From Gerris lacustris (taxonomy: Eukaryota; Arthropoda; Insecta; Hemiptera; Gerridae), in NCBI GenBank assembly GCA_951217055.1, contig OX578276.1, forward strand, positions 15,111,430 to 15,175,429: a stretch of DNA of 64,000 nucleotides, in the 5' to 3' direction. The notes beneath the pieces were generated by a model. The model saw nothing but the letters and a program-made list of their open reading frames with translations, searched no databases and was not told the origin of the DNA. Each line of letters opens with the position of its first letter. The stretch's first letter is position 1. Positions 1-13,958 of this stretch are shown here, one piece after another. The translations under genes were made by a program, and so were the position numbers.

Positions 1-1128
1 GGATCGCGTGCGTCAAATTTTTCTCGGTCGTGTATTTAATGTGAATGTGAAAATCGACAAGGACGTTATTTATCGGATATTATCTGCCACACTTAAAAAT
101 TTGACTTATGTCCAGTAAACTTCCACATTTTTACTTGAAAATTTGCTTTATTTCAATCTCTAGTATTAAGCACATGGTAACAATTTAAAATGTGGTCATC
201 CACGCTGCGCCACCCTATAGTTGCTTATCATTTTAAAGCTCTTGGTGGATAGAGAAAATATACTTGCATGTAGAAAATATTCATATTTTGACATCATTTT
301 CAAAATGGTCACCGCAAATGACTGAAAATACTTAAATTTAGGGTACCTGTTTAAGTCATAAAGGTATTTTTGGGTAAGTAATGATTATTATTGCCCCATC
401 CTAGATACGTTAGTTCAGAATGCAACATATCCCTAGTGACAGTATCAGTGATTAGCCTCAGGCCACTATAAAGATGAAAATTTCATGCTGATTAGGTTGA
501 TTTAATCAACCTAACCATTGTTGTAAATAATACAATTGACAACAGTGGATGTTGGCTAGTATGATAATAAATAATCCCAGAACTCTGCTTCCCTCATTTG
601 CAGTGACTGGATTCAGCAGTAACTTTTTGATTTTAATTTGAACTATAATTTATTCTGCAAGCTGTATTCTTTCTCTGTATGTTCTAAAATTAATTGTTCC
701 ACCCATGTATACTTCTGAGCTTACCGAAGGTAAAAAAGGCAGCGTGATCATTCAGAAGAATACAATTTTGAGAAAAGCATGTTTCACTGGTTTTGTTGGT
801 TGGTGGTTGTTGTTTAATTTGCACAATTTTTACTGAATTACTCCAGAAAATATATTTTCTATAACAGAAAGCAGACTATAAGCTCTGTGGTGTGCAATAT
901 TATAAAGCCCTCCCTATTTATGGATCAATATGATATCAGAGTCTGACCAATCTTAAAGTATTCTTTCTCCTTCTGTTGCGTAGGTTTCTGCAGATAGTGA
1001 TAGGTCTAGGTCTATATATTCGGAGATTCGGAACTCTGGAAGATTTAGACTTATAGTTTCTCGTTCTATCATTTTATTAAAAATAACTGTTAAATTTCCC
1101 AGGCTTTTTTTTTTGCTCCACTTTTTTT
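1..1128. other. AT-rich DNA without recognisable gene
   Basis: I see no coding similarity, RNA gene or mobile-element end here on either strand. Reading frames are short and interrupted. The stretch ends in a short T-rich run just before the TIR element that starts at 1129. Confidence 0.6.
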
Positions 1129-1717
1129 ACTTTCTCATATAAAGAGAAAGTATTGTGATGGCGCGAAAATTCGATTTTGAGATTTTGATGGATTTACACG
1201 TTTTGAGGTCCCCTGAGTCCAAAAAAGTGGTTTTTAAAAAATGTCTGTCTGTCGTCTGTCGTCTGTCTGTCGTCTGTGCAGACGCCTGGAGCCCAAACTA
1301 CTGGGCCGATTTTGACGAAATTTGGCATACATGTTCAGAAAAATCATACCCCGAGGCGAAATCGAGAAATGAATTTTAGCTCTAAATTTGGGGGCGCTAC
1401 CCCCCAAAAACTCTGAAAAAACATGAAAAAAAATTATTTCTCGAAAACAGTTCCGACGATTTTGATTATAAAATTCTAAAATGTAGTCCATTTGAATACG
1501 AATCCAACGATATAAGCCGTTTTCCCGGGAAAAATCTAGTTCCTGAGATATTAGCTTAAAACGCGGACGGAGAGAGCCCGGGTTCGATTCCCCGACCAGG
1601 AGAAGTTATTTTTATGATAAATTTTGATGAAATGTTCAATAATATTTAAATGTACATTTGAAAACTAATAAATGGAAACACTGGGCTAAGTAATTATAAA
1701 CTCATATATGAGAAAGT
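1129..1717. mobile_element. Non-autonomous TIR element (MITE-like), 589 bp
   Basis: The element is bounded by matching terminal inverted repeats: ACTTTCTCATATA at 1129-1141 and its reverse complement at 1705-1717. It contains a CTGT/CGTC-rich low-complexity tract at about 1240-1285, a GGGGGCGCTACCCCCC palindromic motif at about 1390-1406, and a tRNA-like B-box (GGTTCGATTCC, 1581-1591) inside a degenerate T-arm. Small open frames across it look incidental, because they cover the low-complexity tract. A partial inverted copy of its 3' half lies at about 38768-38930, which shows that this is a dispersed repeat family. The superfamily is not recognised and no target-site duplication was clear. 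Confidence 0.7.
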
Positions 1718-3639
1718 TTGTCTGAGTTGTCTCGGACCGATTTTTTAATCAAAATTAAGGATGAAGAAAATATCCCTTCAGACTCTCAGCTAAACAGGCT
1801 TTTATAGATGTTTCCATGCAGTGTTTAATGTCTATCTCTAATAGTGTCATCTTTCTCATTTTTTATTGAAGGTATCCAAAGCTGAAGCTTTTTCAGTAGA
1901 TTAAGTTTAGAACCTGAATCTTCTTGCTCAATTTGGGTTTAACCCTCTAGTTACAAAAAAGGAGTCCTTCAGCAGATCTACAATTTCCTTTAAATCAAAT
2001 TCTCTTATATCTTGACTTATAATAATCCTTTTTGGTAATCGGGCTGAGTTCTATCATCACTTGCTTTTTAGGTTTCTGTATGAAAAGAATCCTTATATAA
2101 TGGCTCTGTCTGTCTGTCCGTGGCATGTTTCAATTCATAAAGTACTATAGCTAGGGACATGAAATTCGGCACACAGGTGCATCTCAGGATTTGTGACAAC
2201 TGTACACTTTTTGGAGTTTTCACACTTAATATACTCAAGATGGTGGCCAATATGGCGGGCGACTAAAAAAAAAAAAAAGTTTTATCTCCCTCCACTTGTA
2301 AACATTCCTATCCTGAGCAAGTAAAGTAAAGTAAAGTAAGTAAGGTAAAGTTCCATTTTACAGCCCTGGGGCCTGTAAAAATGCATGCTTTATCTTTACA
2401 GGGCCGCTAGTTGTTCGAGTAGCGGCCACTTCCTGGCTGAGTTGCGGCGCTAGTAGTTCTCAGCGTCAGCTGTTATATTAATAACAATCAATATTATTGT
2501 AACTGCGGTTTGTTTTGGTACTGATGTAACCTTTATGCATTTATTGTTTTGAAGATTACGGCAAAATAGTTTGCATGTTTAGTAATTAGTTTACATGTAG
2601 TGGGCGATAAAATAGTGTATGCACCACGAGCAGTAAGCGACATGACAGGCCTCGCGCATTAAACGCACTCATGCTTTCAAACTTCGCCCTCGGCCTGTAA
2701 TAACGCCCTTACTGCTCTAAGTACGTAAATAGCTATTTAGTCACCATGACATGTTATACATCTATTTAAAGGTCTTGAAGTGAAGAAAAAGAATATGCAA
2801 CTATTAAAATTTTAACTTAATCGTACAGAAGCAGGTGATTGTCGCCTCACGTACTTACATGAAGCGCGCCTTACTTGTTGTTTTTCCTTGTTTTTAGACC
2901 TTCTATTAACTGTTTTGTCTCTTCCTTTGATCAGTCTATTTTCCTTCATTCTGTTTTGTTATGCATTATCTCCCTTAGAGATTGAACTGAATATTTCTTC
3001 CTTCCCAGAAATTATTTTGTCGATGATATTTTTTTCTCATCATGAATTAATTTTATATGCTATTTTACTATATTATAACGAAGGGCTAAGTTTCTGATGA
3101 TTAACATTTATTATAATTCGATTGTAATTAACCCAAAAACTGGAATATGGTCAGAATTTAATACTAGTTTGTTTGTAGTCTATCTCCTAATGAAAAATGC
3201 CAGAAACTATTTGTCATTTTATATAATGACGAATATACACAGTTGTATTTTCAAGATGGGTTTGCATGATCCTGTTGGCCTATTAGTTTAGAGTGAACAA
3301 CTAATTCATGTGTACCTATGTTGAAAATACAAGTGTATACGTAATTGTATAATCAATTAAAATCACCCATTATTATCTAATACCTGAGTTGTGCACCACC
3401 AAAAAAAAAAAAAAACAACTGGGTGACTCAGTTGTCCATACATTGGATAGCAGTTTAGTGGAGCAATTTGACAAAAGCTGGGGCCATGTTGTGTTGACCC
3501 CGCCAAATTCCATTTTTTAGAGGCAACATCTAATTAACAAAAACTACCCCACAGCTACCCCTACAAGCAAAGCCACTCAGCTGCTTTGTCAGATCCACAA
3601 GTGGCAGGAAGGCCATGTCTGGTAGGGATGGGCTAAACT
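1718..3639. other. Intergenic or decayed repeat DNA
   Basis: No gene is recognised. About 2092-2272 looks like a dispersed repeat (CTGTCTGTCTGTCCG tract followed by a block ending in an AAGATGGTGGCCAATATGGCG-type motif). A GTAAA-type pentamer repeat lies at 2321-2350. The rest is AT-rich with short, interrupted frames; the two small open frames at 2888-3291 show no domain signature. Confidence 0.45.
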
Positions 3640-5703
3640 ATTAAATCTGAGTAATAGGTGACACCGTTCCAGCTCCGACCTGGTAATAGGTACCAATACC
3701 TATTATTTTTTTAATAGGTGACAATGTCACTGTCACTGAAAAAAATATCTGCTACCTGCAACGTTCCTCTAAGGATCCTTGACCAGACCAGTGACAGTGA
3801 CAAGATTTAATAGTTTTAAACACTTGAATCTGAACCTTGAATGAATATTGAATATATTCCTGGTAATATCAGGCTCTTATCGTCCGCCATTTTTATTTTT
3901 CAATATTTTCCTGTGCTGATTTAACTCCTCTCAACTCCGTAACTTATACCCATCTCTTTTATTTATTTTATCATTTAAACCTAATACAAAATATAATTCA
4001 CTCCACATTGCATTGGTTAATAATACATGAATATAGCAAAAATGAGTATTAAATTAAATAAAAACTAATACGTATCATCAATGTATATTGATTTCAAAGA
4101 TTTATTTATCAAGATATTAAGATACTATCTAAGATAGATTTATTAATCAAGATATTAAGATATTTTAGATACAAAGATTATTATTATCAAATCATTAAAA
4201 CTTTGTTTATATAACACGCACCTATAGTTAAAATAAATTAATTAATTGTGCGCATTGTACAAGTAATGTCAAATATTTAGTTTTATTTAAGCAAAGCTTT
4301 TTAACTACAGCTATATGACAACTATCCGCGATCGCGAGACTACAGTAATTTCTCAAAGTTATAAGTTTAAAACCTCTGCAAACCAGAAACCTAATAATAC
4401 GCACCCCGATTTTGGAGGGAAAAATGTGCGTATTATACGCGAGATATTATAAGTTGCAATATCATAGACGAATATAATTAGGTATAATTTTGGGTATTAT
4501 AAAAAGATAATAAAAATTATAATAACGTATTATATCTTCAATGCATTGTCTGAACAATCTTTTTACATAATATTTAGAAGTACATAATAATAAAAATGAG
4601 TATTTATTCATTCATTATGTAATTTAAATTAAATAAATAAACTTGAATAAAATGATTTAAATTTGAATAAAGTTATGAAAATGAAAGGAAAGTCAAAATC
4701 TAATTATTGCATGAAACAGAAAACACCCGGAAACGAACCGAAATTAGACTAAAGAAATATGATTTCAATGTCATGGAACAATTCATTTACAATTGTCTAT
4801 AAGCCATAAGCTATTATAACGGTGCGGTGGTGTCATTAGGAAAGTGGGAGGGCGGTGTCCGGGCTGTCGGCAAAAGAGGAATTAACATCTTGTAGAGGAT
4901 CAAAGGTGTGTAGGATTATTGGGGTCTTGGGGTAGAGTCTAAGTACCTGGGGGACAAATGTTTTATTTTTCATTACAACTTTACAATTATACAAAATATT
5001 AAAATAATAACAAGCAAAGCAAGAACAACAACGCTTTGAAGATATATAAAGTTAAACCCGATATTATAATTTTTATTATTCCTTATAATATACCCTAAAT
5101 TTAAATTATATTCGTCTAGGAAATGAGGAGGGGGGGAGGTCAGTAGTTGTTTTAAATAAATACTTCGAAATCAATACACACTTTTGTCATATATGCATGT
5201 AATATTAACCAATAATACAATGTGGAGTGAATTATAAAAAGGAGTGATAAAATAAAGTAATAAAGATGAGCATAAGCACTACATTAAAATCTCGTGTATA
5301 ATACACAGGCAAAATTTTAACTAAAATTTGTGGAAAATTAAATAGTCGCGTATAATAAGCAGTTAAAATAAATTTAATATTTTGCACATTGTACTGTAAT
5401 TTCAAATATGTATAGCTTTATATTTTTATCACAATTACACGACAACTAAAGCTAAACTATTATCCGCGAACGTGAGACAATAATAATTTTTAATAGTTTA
5501 AAGTTTGCAACGTACTTACAGAAAACTAGGTACATACTGTTTTTAAGATATCTAATTATCCATAAATAAAATTATGGATAGGTATTCTTCTGAATATTTA
5601 TCATTACTAGGAATAATAAATATAAAGACATTAACAATTCGTAGAATTGTTAATTGCCTTTGAGCCGTTTGTAATCAAGCCGTTGTAATCTCACGGCGTT
5701 GCC

Positions 5704-5840
<137 letters not shown>

Positions 5841-6370
5841 TTTATCAATTACTTTGATCAATTACCGAAATAAAATAACATAACTTTGATGATAACAAGA
5901 AACAAGTCTCTCTGTCTGAAAAAGAGAGAATACAAATAAGTAGGTAGATACCTTACCAAAATAAATACGATAAGATACATAAAATCAGTTTTTATAAAAA
6001 AAAGTATATTTACGTTCATGTTTTATAATATGTGTAAAATACCCGAAAACTATATATATACTACTGTAATAGCTGGCTTTTTTTTAATTTATAAGTAAAT
6101 AATTAAGTTGTAAACAAAGTAATATTTTCACTCGTGTATAATACGCACCCCGATTTTAGAAAAAAGTGCGTATTATACGCGAGATTTTACAGTATAAGTA
6201 ACGGAATAGTCGAGTAGAGAGAAGAGTTAAATCAGCACGAGAAAATATTAAAAAATAGTGGCCGATGAGAGCCCGATATTTCAAGGTATAGAGTATTGGT
6301 TCAGGTGTTTAAAAAAAAACTATTAACTCTTGTCACTGTAACTGGTCTGGTTATGGTGCCCTCAAGGAAC

Positions 6371-6603
6371 GAAGCAGGTATTAGGGCTTTCTTTCCGTGA
6401 CATTGTCACCTATTAATAAAATAATAGGTATTGGAACTTCCAGTTCCAGTATTCAAAACTTCATATTTAATATTTTACGAAGCAGGTATTAGTCTGGATA
6501 TTGGGTATTAGGACATTCTTTTCGTTACTTTGTCACCTAATAATAAAATAATAGGTATTGGAACCTCCAGTTCCAGTATTCAAAACGTCATATTTAATAT
6601 TTA
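6371..6603. repeat. Tandem duplication, about 110-125 bp units
   Basis: Two consecutive units start with GAAGCAGGTATTAG at 6371 and 6479. Both end in CAAAAC, TTCATA/GTCATA and TTTAATATTT. The second unit has an insertion of roughly 16 bp near its start. This duplicates the outer part of the right arm of the surrounding inverted repeat. Confidence 0.75.
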
Positions 6604-6605
6604 TT

Positions 6606-8124
6606 ATATCTTATCCCTTGTCACTTGTCTCTGTGTGGAACGGAACCAGGTAGAGAGAGGGCTTTCTGCTAAGTAGAGAAGGGTACAGGCCAAAGGCTTA
6701 CATGTACTAAAAGGAACCTTCCCCCACTACTACCACATGATGCCACCCTACTACTTACTACCTAACCTACACCTACCTTAAAAATATTTAGGGGCCGTTC
6801 CGTAACCAGTGACAAATTTAATAGCTTTAACCAAGTCACTGTCACGTCTGTAATAGGTGACACAGTTGGAACCCTATTATTTTACCTATTACGTTAAATA
6901 ACGCACATCTCTAATGTCTGGCTTAGTGCTATCCTGTCTTTGTCTCAATTCGTGCTATTGCTTATTTCTGTAATTCACAGAAGAAAGTGCTGTGCCACCT
7001 TTATATGCCGGCATGCCTGCATCTCAGTCTACGCCTAGCCTTATTCTAAAACTTCTGGTCATCTTCATATAATATGTATATAATTTTCTTTAGTGGCTTC
7101 CACTTGTTGGTGCCTACACACACACTTGCTAATCCTGATTTGATGGGAACGAGACTGTCTGGATTAAACAGAATCCGTAATAAATGTCTGTAAAACAAGT
7201 TTTAACGGGGTAAAACTATTACAAATGATGTTTTTATAATATAAATGACTGTTTAGTCACAACATAGGGCTACCTTTTAAACCTAAAAATTGATTTAGAA
7301 TACACAAACTTAACTCTTATTGATATAAATTCAAAGATTACTGATTTTTCATTATTAGGAAATGATTGAGTTCCATCTGGATTAACCGGATGTGACTAAT
7401 GGGGGTCTGGATTAGTGAGACTCTTCTATAACGATAAAATTGCTATTTTATCAACTAAACCTTCACATTTTATAGTATTTCTTTATTGTGGTAGTATTAG
7501 AAATTACCTTCCTATATTTTAATCAGCTTTAGCTCTGTCTCTTAAACGGTCTTTAGGGTATTTGTAATACAGTTCATCTTATCATTTTTATGTTTCTACA
7601 TTTCTCCTACCTTAATATTTAGGATTGAAGAGATGCCTCTAAGGGAAGAGAGAAATAGCTATAAAAACTATGTTACTGTACTAATATCCTAAAACCCGTG
7701 TATGAGAAATCAAAAGCTGATGATTATTGTATTTCTTTGTAACTCACCTCTTTCAAGAATCCTACACCATTTATTCCAGCATACTTTCCTTTCCTTTTTT
7801 TTATTTTTTATTTTTTTATTTTTATATTACACCGTTAAGCACAATATTGTAGCTCATGGTTTCGTCCACAAACAAATTTGATTAAAAAAAATACAAACAA
7901 TAATCTTCTCCAATTGAGATTATGATAACAATTAACTGATAAGATAACAGCTGATAAAATAACAATTAACATCATAAAAAAGAAACATAATAAATTAATT
8001 TAAATAAGTTAGCTCATAAAATAAAATTTAACAATTGACATTTACTAACAACAAAAGGATAATTTATGCATGAAGCGGCCACTGTTCGGCCAATCCTATG
8101 ATATCTATATTTATCCTATTCATA
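6606..8124. other. AT-rich DNA, no gene recognised
   Basis: Near 6780-6900 there is a further diverged copy of the AATAGGTGACA-type block of the preceding inverted repeat. The remainder is AT-rich with no domain signature, RNA gene or element ends that I can recognise. Confidence 0.5.
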
Positions 8125-8790
8125 GAAAATTACCCTTTATTTCTATACTATGCTTTTTCTTATTCTTAGTCCTATCTGTAGGGTATTAATAACTTCAATT
8201 CAATCCGTTTTAGCTATATTACATGAACTTACATCTTTATATGACTTTTAAACAAAACATAAAAATCTTTTTCAATTTCTTTGTTTTTACATGTTATATT
8301 CTTGATGTCGTTATTTAGATTGAAGATCAATTTTCTTCATTGAAATTTAATTTCTTAAGTTGTTTCCGTTCATCTTCCTTTATCTTTTTCTTGTTTGGGT
8401 GTATTTGACCTTTCCAAAAAATACTTCATAGTCGTGGAAAATCACCCTTTATTTCGACTAAAGTGAATTGTACGGTGCCATTGAATTTTGTACTTCGATT
8501 TGGACCTCTACCTGGTCTAAATGCGCCAGAGCTGTTTTTCTCCAGAAAATGAGCGGAGCACCACGAAGCGGGTGCAACTGTTGAAAATTCTAGGGAAAAA
8601 TAAATTCTTTTGAACTTCAATTCTGTAAACATCACTGTACAATTCACATTTACCTTTATTTCTATCCTATGCTCATTCTTATTCTTATTCAGGTCTGTAG
8701 AGTATTAATATCTTCAATTGAATCCGTTTAATCGGATAAAATTAAATAATCATAATTACTAATACCCTACAGACCTGAATAAGAATATTC
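8125..8790. repeat. Hairpin MITE family, with a smaller MITE-like insert
   Basis: The block ACCCTTTATTTCTAT...CTTATTC...TGTAGGGTATTAAT occurs at about 8130-8200 and again at about 8650-8710. It then occurs inverted: 8681-8709 and 8758-8786 form a 29-bp inverted repeat with two mismatches. Between the two direct copies, about 8456-8653 is bounded by AGTGAATTGTAC and GTACAATTCAC, which suggests a small nested TIR element. The motif AGGTCT(G/T)TAG(A/G)GTATTAAT also forms the outer end of the 444-bp palindrome at 11038-11481, so these belong to one family. Confidence 0.6.
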
Positions 8791-11037
8791 TATATTTTTA
8801 TTTCAAAAAGAAAATCCTTCACAGGTCTAATGGGTAGTATAAATAAAAATTAAAAACTTTTAAGTTCTCATAATTTTAAATTCGGTCATCATCTAGCTAC
8901 AAATAAATAATTTGTATATTATTTAATTACAAAAATTCATGAATAATACAACGCAACAAAAATTCAGAATCATACCTAAAATTAAAATTATACACTAAGA
9001 ATTAGTAGAAAGATTATTTAAAATAGTAGTTAAAATATTATATTCATTAAAGTATAAAGTTAAGATTCTATGAATTGTCTATAATATTATAAAAATTAAA
9101 ATTCTTAAAAATATTCCTTAAATTAATAAATATTAGATAATAAGGCCTTACATAGATGTATTGTAAAGTTTAGTATCCTAAGAATAACCTTGAATCTCCT
9201 TATCATTCTTATCAGTGATAATGTTTATATAAAATATAAATCAGACACTTTTTTTTCTCCCGAGAAAATAATTAGTATTATGTGTTAATTGAATTGCTCT
9301 AAAATAAGATGAATAGATGTGACAATGGTAAGTTACCTAATTATTAAAGATAAAAAAAATGATTTAATCTGACAAAGTGATTATTATTAATTGTAAAATG
9401 TTTTCTTGTAGGTAGCACACATTTGAAGACATTGTAAACAATGATTAGGAGGTAGAGGATTAAAATAGAATTTAATATATTCTAGTACATATTATGTACT
9501 GAGTAATTCAGGGTTCTGGTTTAATGCTCAGGTTTATGTCTTCCCTTGCCTTGTACTTTCTATATTCTGACATTTCTTGTGTACTTTTGTCCTGAGGAGA
9601 TACATTAAGTTCTCATTTTGTGAAGATTGGTCAAAAAGCTTCTTTTTTTTTGGAATGAACTCTCTCTTAAAATGAATCATGGCAAATTGTGGCATACTGT
9701 GCCTTTGTTGCTTCGATCATTTCTTTTTTCCACCATGTTTTTTTGGGAAATCCATTGTTACAATTGGTTTACTACCGGACGCTGGAGTAGGTTAGGGGTG
9801 GGTAAGTACGGATTACAAGTAGAGGATAATTATGAAAGGGAGAAGAGAAGGGTCAAATTAGGGATACAACCAGGGTTGGTAGGATGGATCGGATAGGAGT
9901 GTATGCGAGTTTACCTGTTCTATGATTTTAATTGAATTAATTAGAATTAGAGGCAGTTAGGAGTAGTATAAATAATAATAAAATAACATAAACAAGTGTA
10001 ATTTGCATTGACCACTATAATTTGTGAAAAACCATTAATTGACTATAAATATATAACAAGTAGAATTAAGAAACATGCGCAGAAAAAAAAAAAAAAAAAA
10101 ATTAGGAACCTTTTCCAGTACTCTTTCCAACAAAAATCAATATAAATACTTATAATAAAAACAAGACTATAAGTATTAATTAATTAATCATAAATAAGGT
10201 ATAAAGAATAAATTAATGGGTACCAAGGCGTTGCATGCAACTAAAGCTGTCACCTATCACTTATAATAAATTTATCACAGATAAGCTTATTTAAGTTGTG
10301 ATGATCAGTATATAATAAATAAATAAATTCGGAAAAAACACACATAGGAAAACAATTAATTAACAATAAAAAAAACAAACTAATATTAAGGCACGGTAAC
10401 TGTAAGTAAATTATAAATAAAACGGTACAACTCGGGGCTCAGTCCACCGATATATCTCTATTAAATGGAGTAACAATAATTAAGTATAACAACAACTATA
10501 TTAACAAAAAAAAAAAAAAAAAAAAAAAATGATTTAAATCATTTGATAAAATTTCTGTTTGATGTAAATTTCTGTTTTTTAAAGTATTAAGCTGGTTTTG
10601 AAGGTTCAGAACTAAACTAAAATCAGGGCTTCTTTTTAAAGGACCTTCTCCAAGTCTTCTAATAAATTCTCTATTTCTTAATGCATTGCTTCTTGTTTGT
10701 ACTGAAGAGACACATTTTATCCTGTTGAACATAAGAACAACTTTTCTCAGTATTAAGTCTGTAGATGATTAGATTGTTTCTAATAACTTCCTATTCTAGG
10801 TATTATTATAACATCATTTTATGTTCACTAATTTCTTCTTGAAATTTCATTATTTCCGCTTTTAATTAATTTTTAATTTATATTAACAAATGCAAAAGTC
10901 TTTCTACATCCTTATTATCTTCAATTGATTTTACAATATAACCTCCCTCTGAAGGTTTTTAAAATATACTAGATGAACTAATCTAAATACTGTGAGGGTT
11001 TTCTTTTAAATTAGATGATTATTTACATGATTTTTAA
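8791..11037. other. AT-rich DNA with homopolymer tracts, no gene recognised
   Basis: The region includes A-tracts at about 10082-10101 and 10506-10529. The open frames at 9627-9896 (+) and 10496-10732 (-) show no recognisable domain; the second begins in the poly-A/T tract. I see no element ends or RNA gene. Confidence 0.5.
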
Positions 11038-11481
11038 TCTTCAGTCTTTCTTAGGTCTTTAGAGTATTAATAAATTTTATTGCTACTCCATGTTTGGCTA
11101 TATTTCACCTCCTTTGAGGCATCTTCAGGCCTTTATTTAATCCTTCTATTATATTATAATATACATTTTTCTTTAAAAATCTAACTACCTGTTATTCAAC
11201 CGTGCGTCTACACATTTCCTCATTTCATGATCCACTGTTCTCTATTTGAGAACAGTGTAAGAGAATACATTAAATAGAGAACAGTGGATCATGAAATGAG
11301 GAAATGTGTAGACGCACGGTTGAATAACAGGTAGTTAGATTTTTAAAGAAAAATGTATATTATAATATAATAGAAGGATTAAATAAAGGCCTGAAGATGC
11401 CTCAAAGGAGGTGAAATATAGCCAAACATGGAGTAGCAATAAAATTTATTAATACCCTAAAGACCTAAGAAAGACTGAAGA
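11038..11481. repeat. Near-perfect 444-bp palindrome (210-bp arms, 24-bp loop)
   Basis: Arm 11038-11247 pairs base for base with 11272-11481 (paired coordinates sum to 22519). I found no indels and one mismatch (GAGTATT against GGGTATT). The loop 11248-11271 holds a short GAGAACAGTGT stretch. The outer end shares TCTTAGGTCTTTAG(A/G)GTATTAAT with the hairpin MITE family at 8.1-8.8 kb, which suggests a foldback MITE. The near identity of the arms would mean recent formation or gene conversion. A read or assembly foldback is the main alternative. Confidence 0.92.
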
Positions 11482-13958
11482 ATAAATTAGATTAAAGGGT
11501 AATACACTACGAATATGATGATTTTTAATTGGCTTTAAATCCCCCCCATAACTATGTTTTTTTAAATCTGGGGGGAGGGGAGGGGGCTTTTACGGCCCGA
11601 AGACATAGACCACGAAATGGGTCATTTTGAACGAAACCGAAGTTGCCTCTATCAATCCAATACTGGATTGATACCAGACAAGGGTGAGTTGTTGATTGTT
11701 GGTTGGTGAACCAAGTCTTCACAACTCTGGCTTCATTTGATCTATTCTTTATCAAACCACCAAGAGAGTGTCGACAATGGTTTTTCAGGCCGAAACCTGG
11801 AGGCGCTAAATCTTTTGAACAGGTTCCCATTTGTCTAATAATGCTGGGTGGATATTGAGGTAGGGCTGGTTCAGGAATGTAACCCAGAGCTGTGGTTAGA
11901 GGTGGCAGTCACCCATTTAACTACTGACCATGGCCAGTGCTACTTAGCTGTAATGATTTAATGCTAACTTCCTTCCTACTCGAGCTACCGGGGTATAGCC
12001 ATGCCTAATTTCTTTGAAAACAATACTTTATATCAACCCTCAATAAAATAAGAAGATATTAATCTAAAGCACAAGAAGAGCGACTTAATTTTTTTTACGC
12101 AATGGAAATATTTTTTAAAAAATGTAAAAGCTCAGAGTAATCTAAAGGTGTTAAGAGCTCTTAGCAGTTTATTTACTTTGGGAGCTGCTGAAAGGTTTAA
12201 GTTTATGGGATGTTTCAATTTCAGTATCACTATGTATGTAAGAAATTTTATCTACGATTGATACACAATATAAACATTATATCTCTGTTTAGATGCATGG
12301 AAAGTGATTCTTTTCGTAGCTGTATTCACTGCACATGCGTGTTTCATAATCGTGCGATAAGGTGAGGAATTCTTTACCTTAACGCACGATTAGCGAGTTT
12401 GTTTATATTTAATTAAACTAATTTGCTGTTTGTTTAATTAAAGTAACTGTTTATATCAAGTTTTTAGTGAAAAAACAATAAGTAATTTAAGTGATTATGA
12501 CAAAAATGAGGAGAATAATACGCCTCCCGAAATAATTAATTCAATGAATTGTCATCTTAATCAAAAGAGAAATATGAACTTACATACAGGAAGTTTATTC
12601 AATTTTTTTCTGCATTTATTATTAAAATCCACTATCGTAGATAAAGTACGGTACGCAACTCGTGCGAAAACTGCATTTTGATTTGCTTGTGTGGTTTTAC
12701 TAACCTTGCTGTCGCTCGGGTGCAAACTCCACACTCGCATGCAAAATGCTAATTTTACTCAATCTACTATTTACTTTTATGCGTAATGTACTATTTACTC
12801 AAGTTAGTAGGACCAATTTGTATCTATTAACATTATATTTTGTAAAACTACTTATCGGAATTTCATAAAATGTATTTAGTTATATAAGGGCAAGTCCACA
12901 GTTAGTCTCTTATAAATTTCTAACTACTGCTCACATCGCCACCTCTCACTCATCCCAAAACCTACTTTTTTTGCAACTCATATTTTATGTTAGCACCTAT
13001 TAGAAGAATCCATGTTATTGTTAAGCCTCAAGAATTTACTTTTCTGTTAGTAAAAGTGTGCTAGTTAAAATAACCTACTTTTTAAGTATTTTACTGCGCT
13101 TAACCATTTTTACTTAAGGATCATGGTAATTTTTCAATATTCTAATTTTATTTAGAGACTTCAGAACCTTAGATAGGCAGATCTTCTTTTCCGTCTCTGT
13201 CAAGTCTGCTTACGATTTGTATAATAATTTAGTTTGTGTATTACACATTTATTTTGGAGAATCTAATTATCTTAAATTTTGTTTCAGGTGAAAGGAAAAT
13301 GTCGAGGGCGAGAGGAGAAAGAGGAAATATTTTAAAGGACCCACAGCAACGGATGAAACATTTTGGGACATAACGGCCACAATACCCAAAATCTGAATTC
13401 CGTTTAAAAAAGAGCTCAATTTTATTGAATGGTCCAACTATAATGAGACTGCTTGAAGCCAGAGATACATTTTAATTTCAAGCCTATCATGGACTCCAAG
13501 AGTTATATGGATCTTTCAAAAGTACATAGCTGTTTTGGGAGTTGTTCTATGAAATAATCCTTCGAGCTGAACAAATGAAAGAATTAAATAAAATATTATA
13601 TTAAAATATAAAAATATTGCACTGTCTTCATTGAAAATACTGAGAGGTGTTTGAATATCATTAAGGTTTGTTACCTTAAGAGATCTCTGAAATGAAACAC
13701 AATCTTAAATGGAAACAAACATTTGAAAAATTACACTACTGAAAAGTGCTAGACTAAACTATTTCTGATGAAGCTTTTGATGTTCCATTTCTTCTTTTTC
13801 TTTAAGATGAATTTGAGTTATTGTGCTAAAAAAAGTACTTTTAAGGAACAATGATTGTTATGATTTAACCCAAAGTGATCTTTATGTGTTTCCAAATCTC
13901 ATAAAAAATTGAGATCAGACTATGATTGGATGTTACCATGGTTTAGAGTGCTGCTTTT

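Noticed and set aside
1155..1491. Open frames on both strands in the first MITE
   Set aside because: Both cross the CTGT/CGTC repeat, have no domain, and are carried along by a dispersed repeat.
8426..8647. 73-codon minus frame
   Set aside because: It coincides with a small TIR-bounded repeat and has no recognisable domain.
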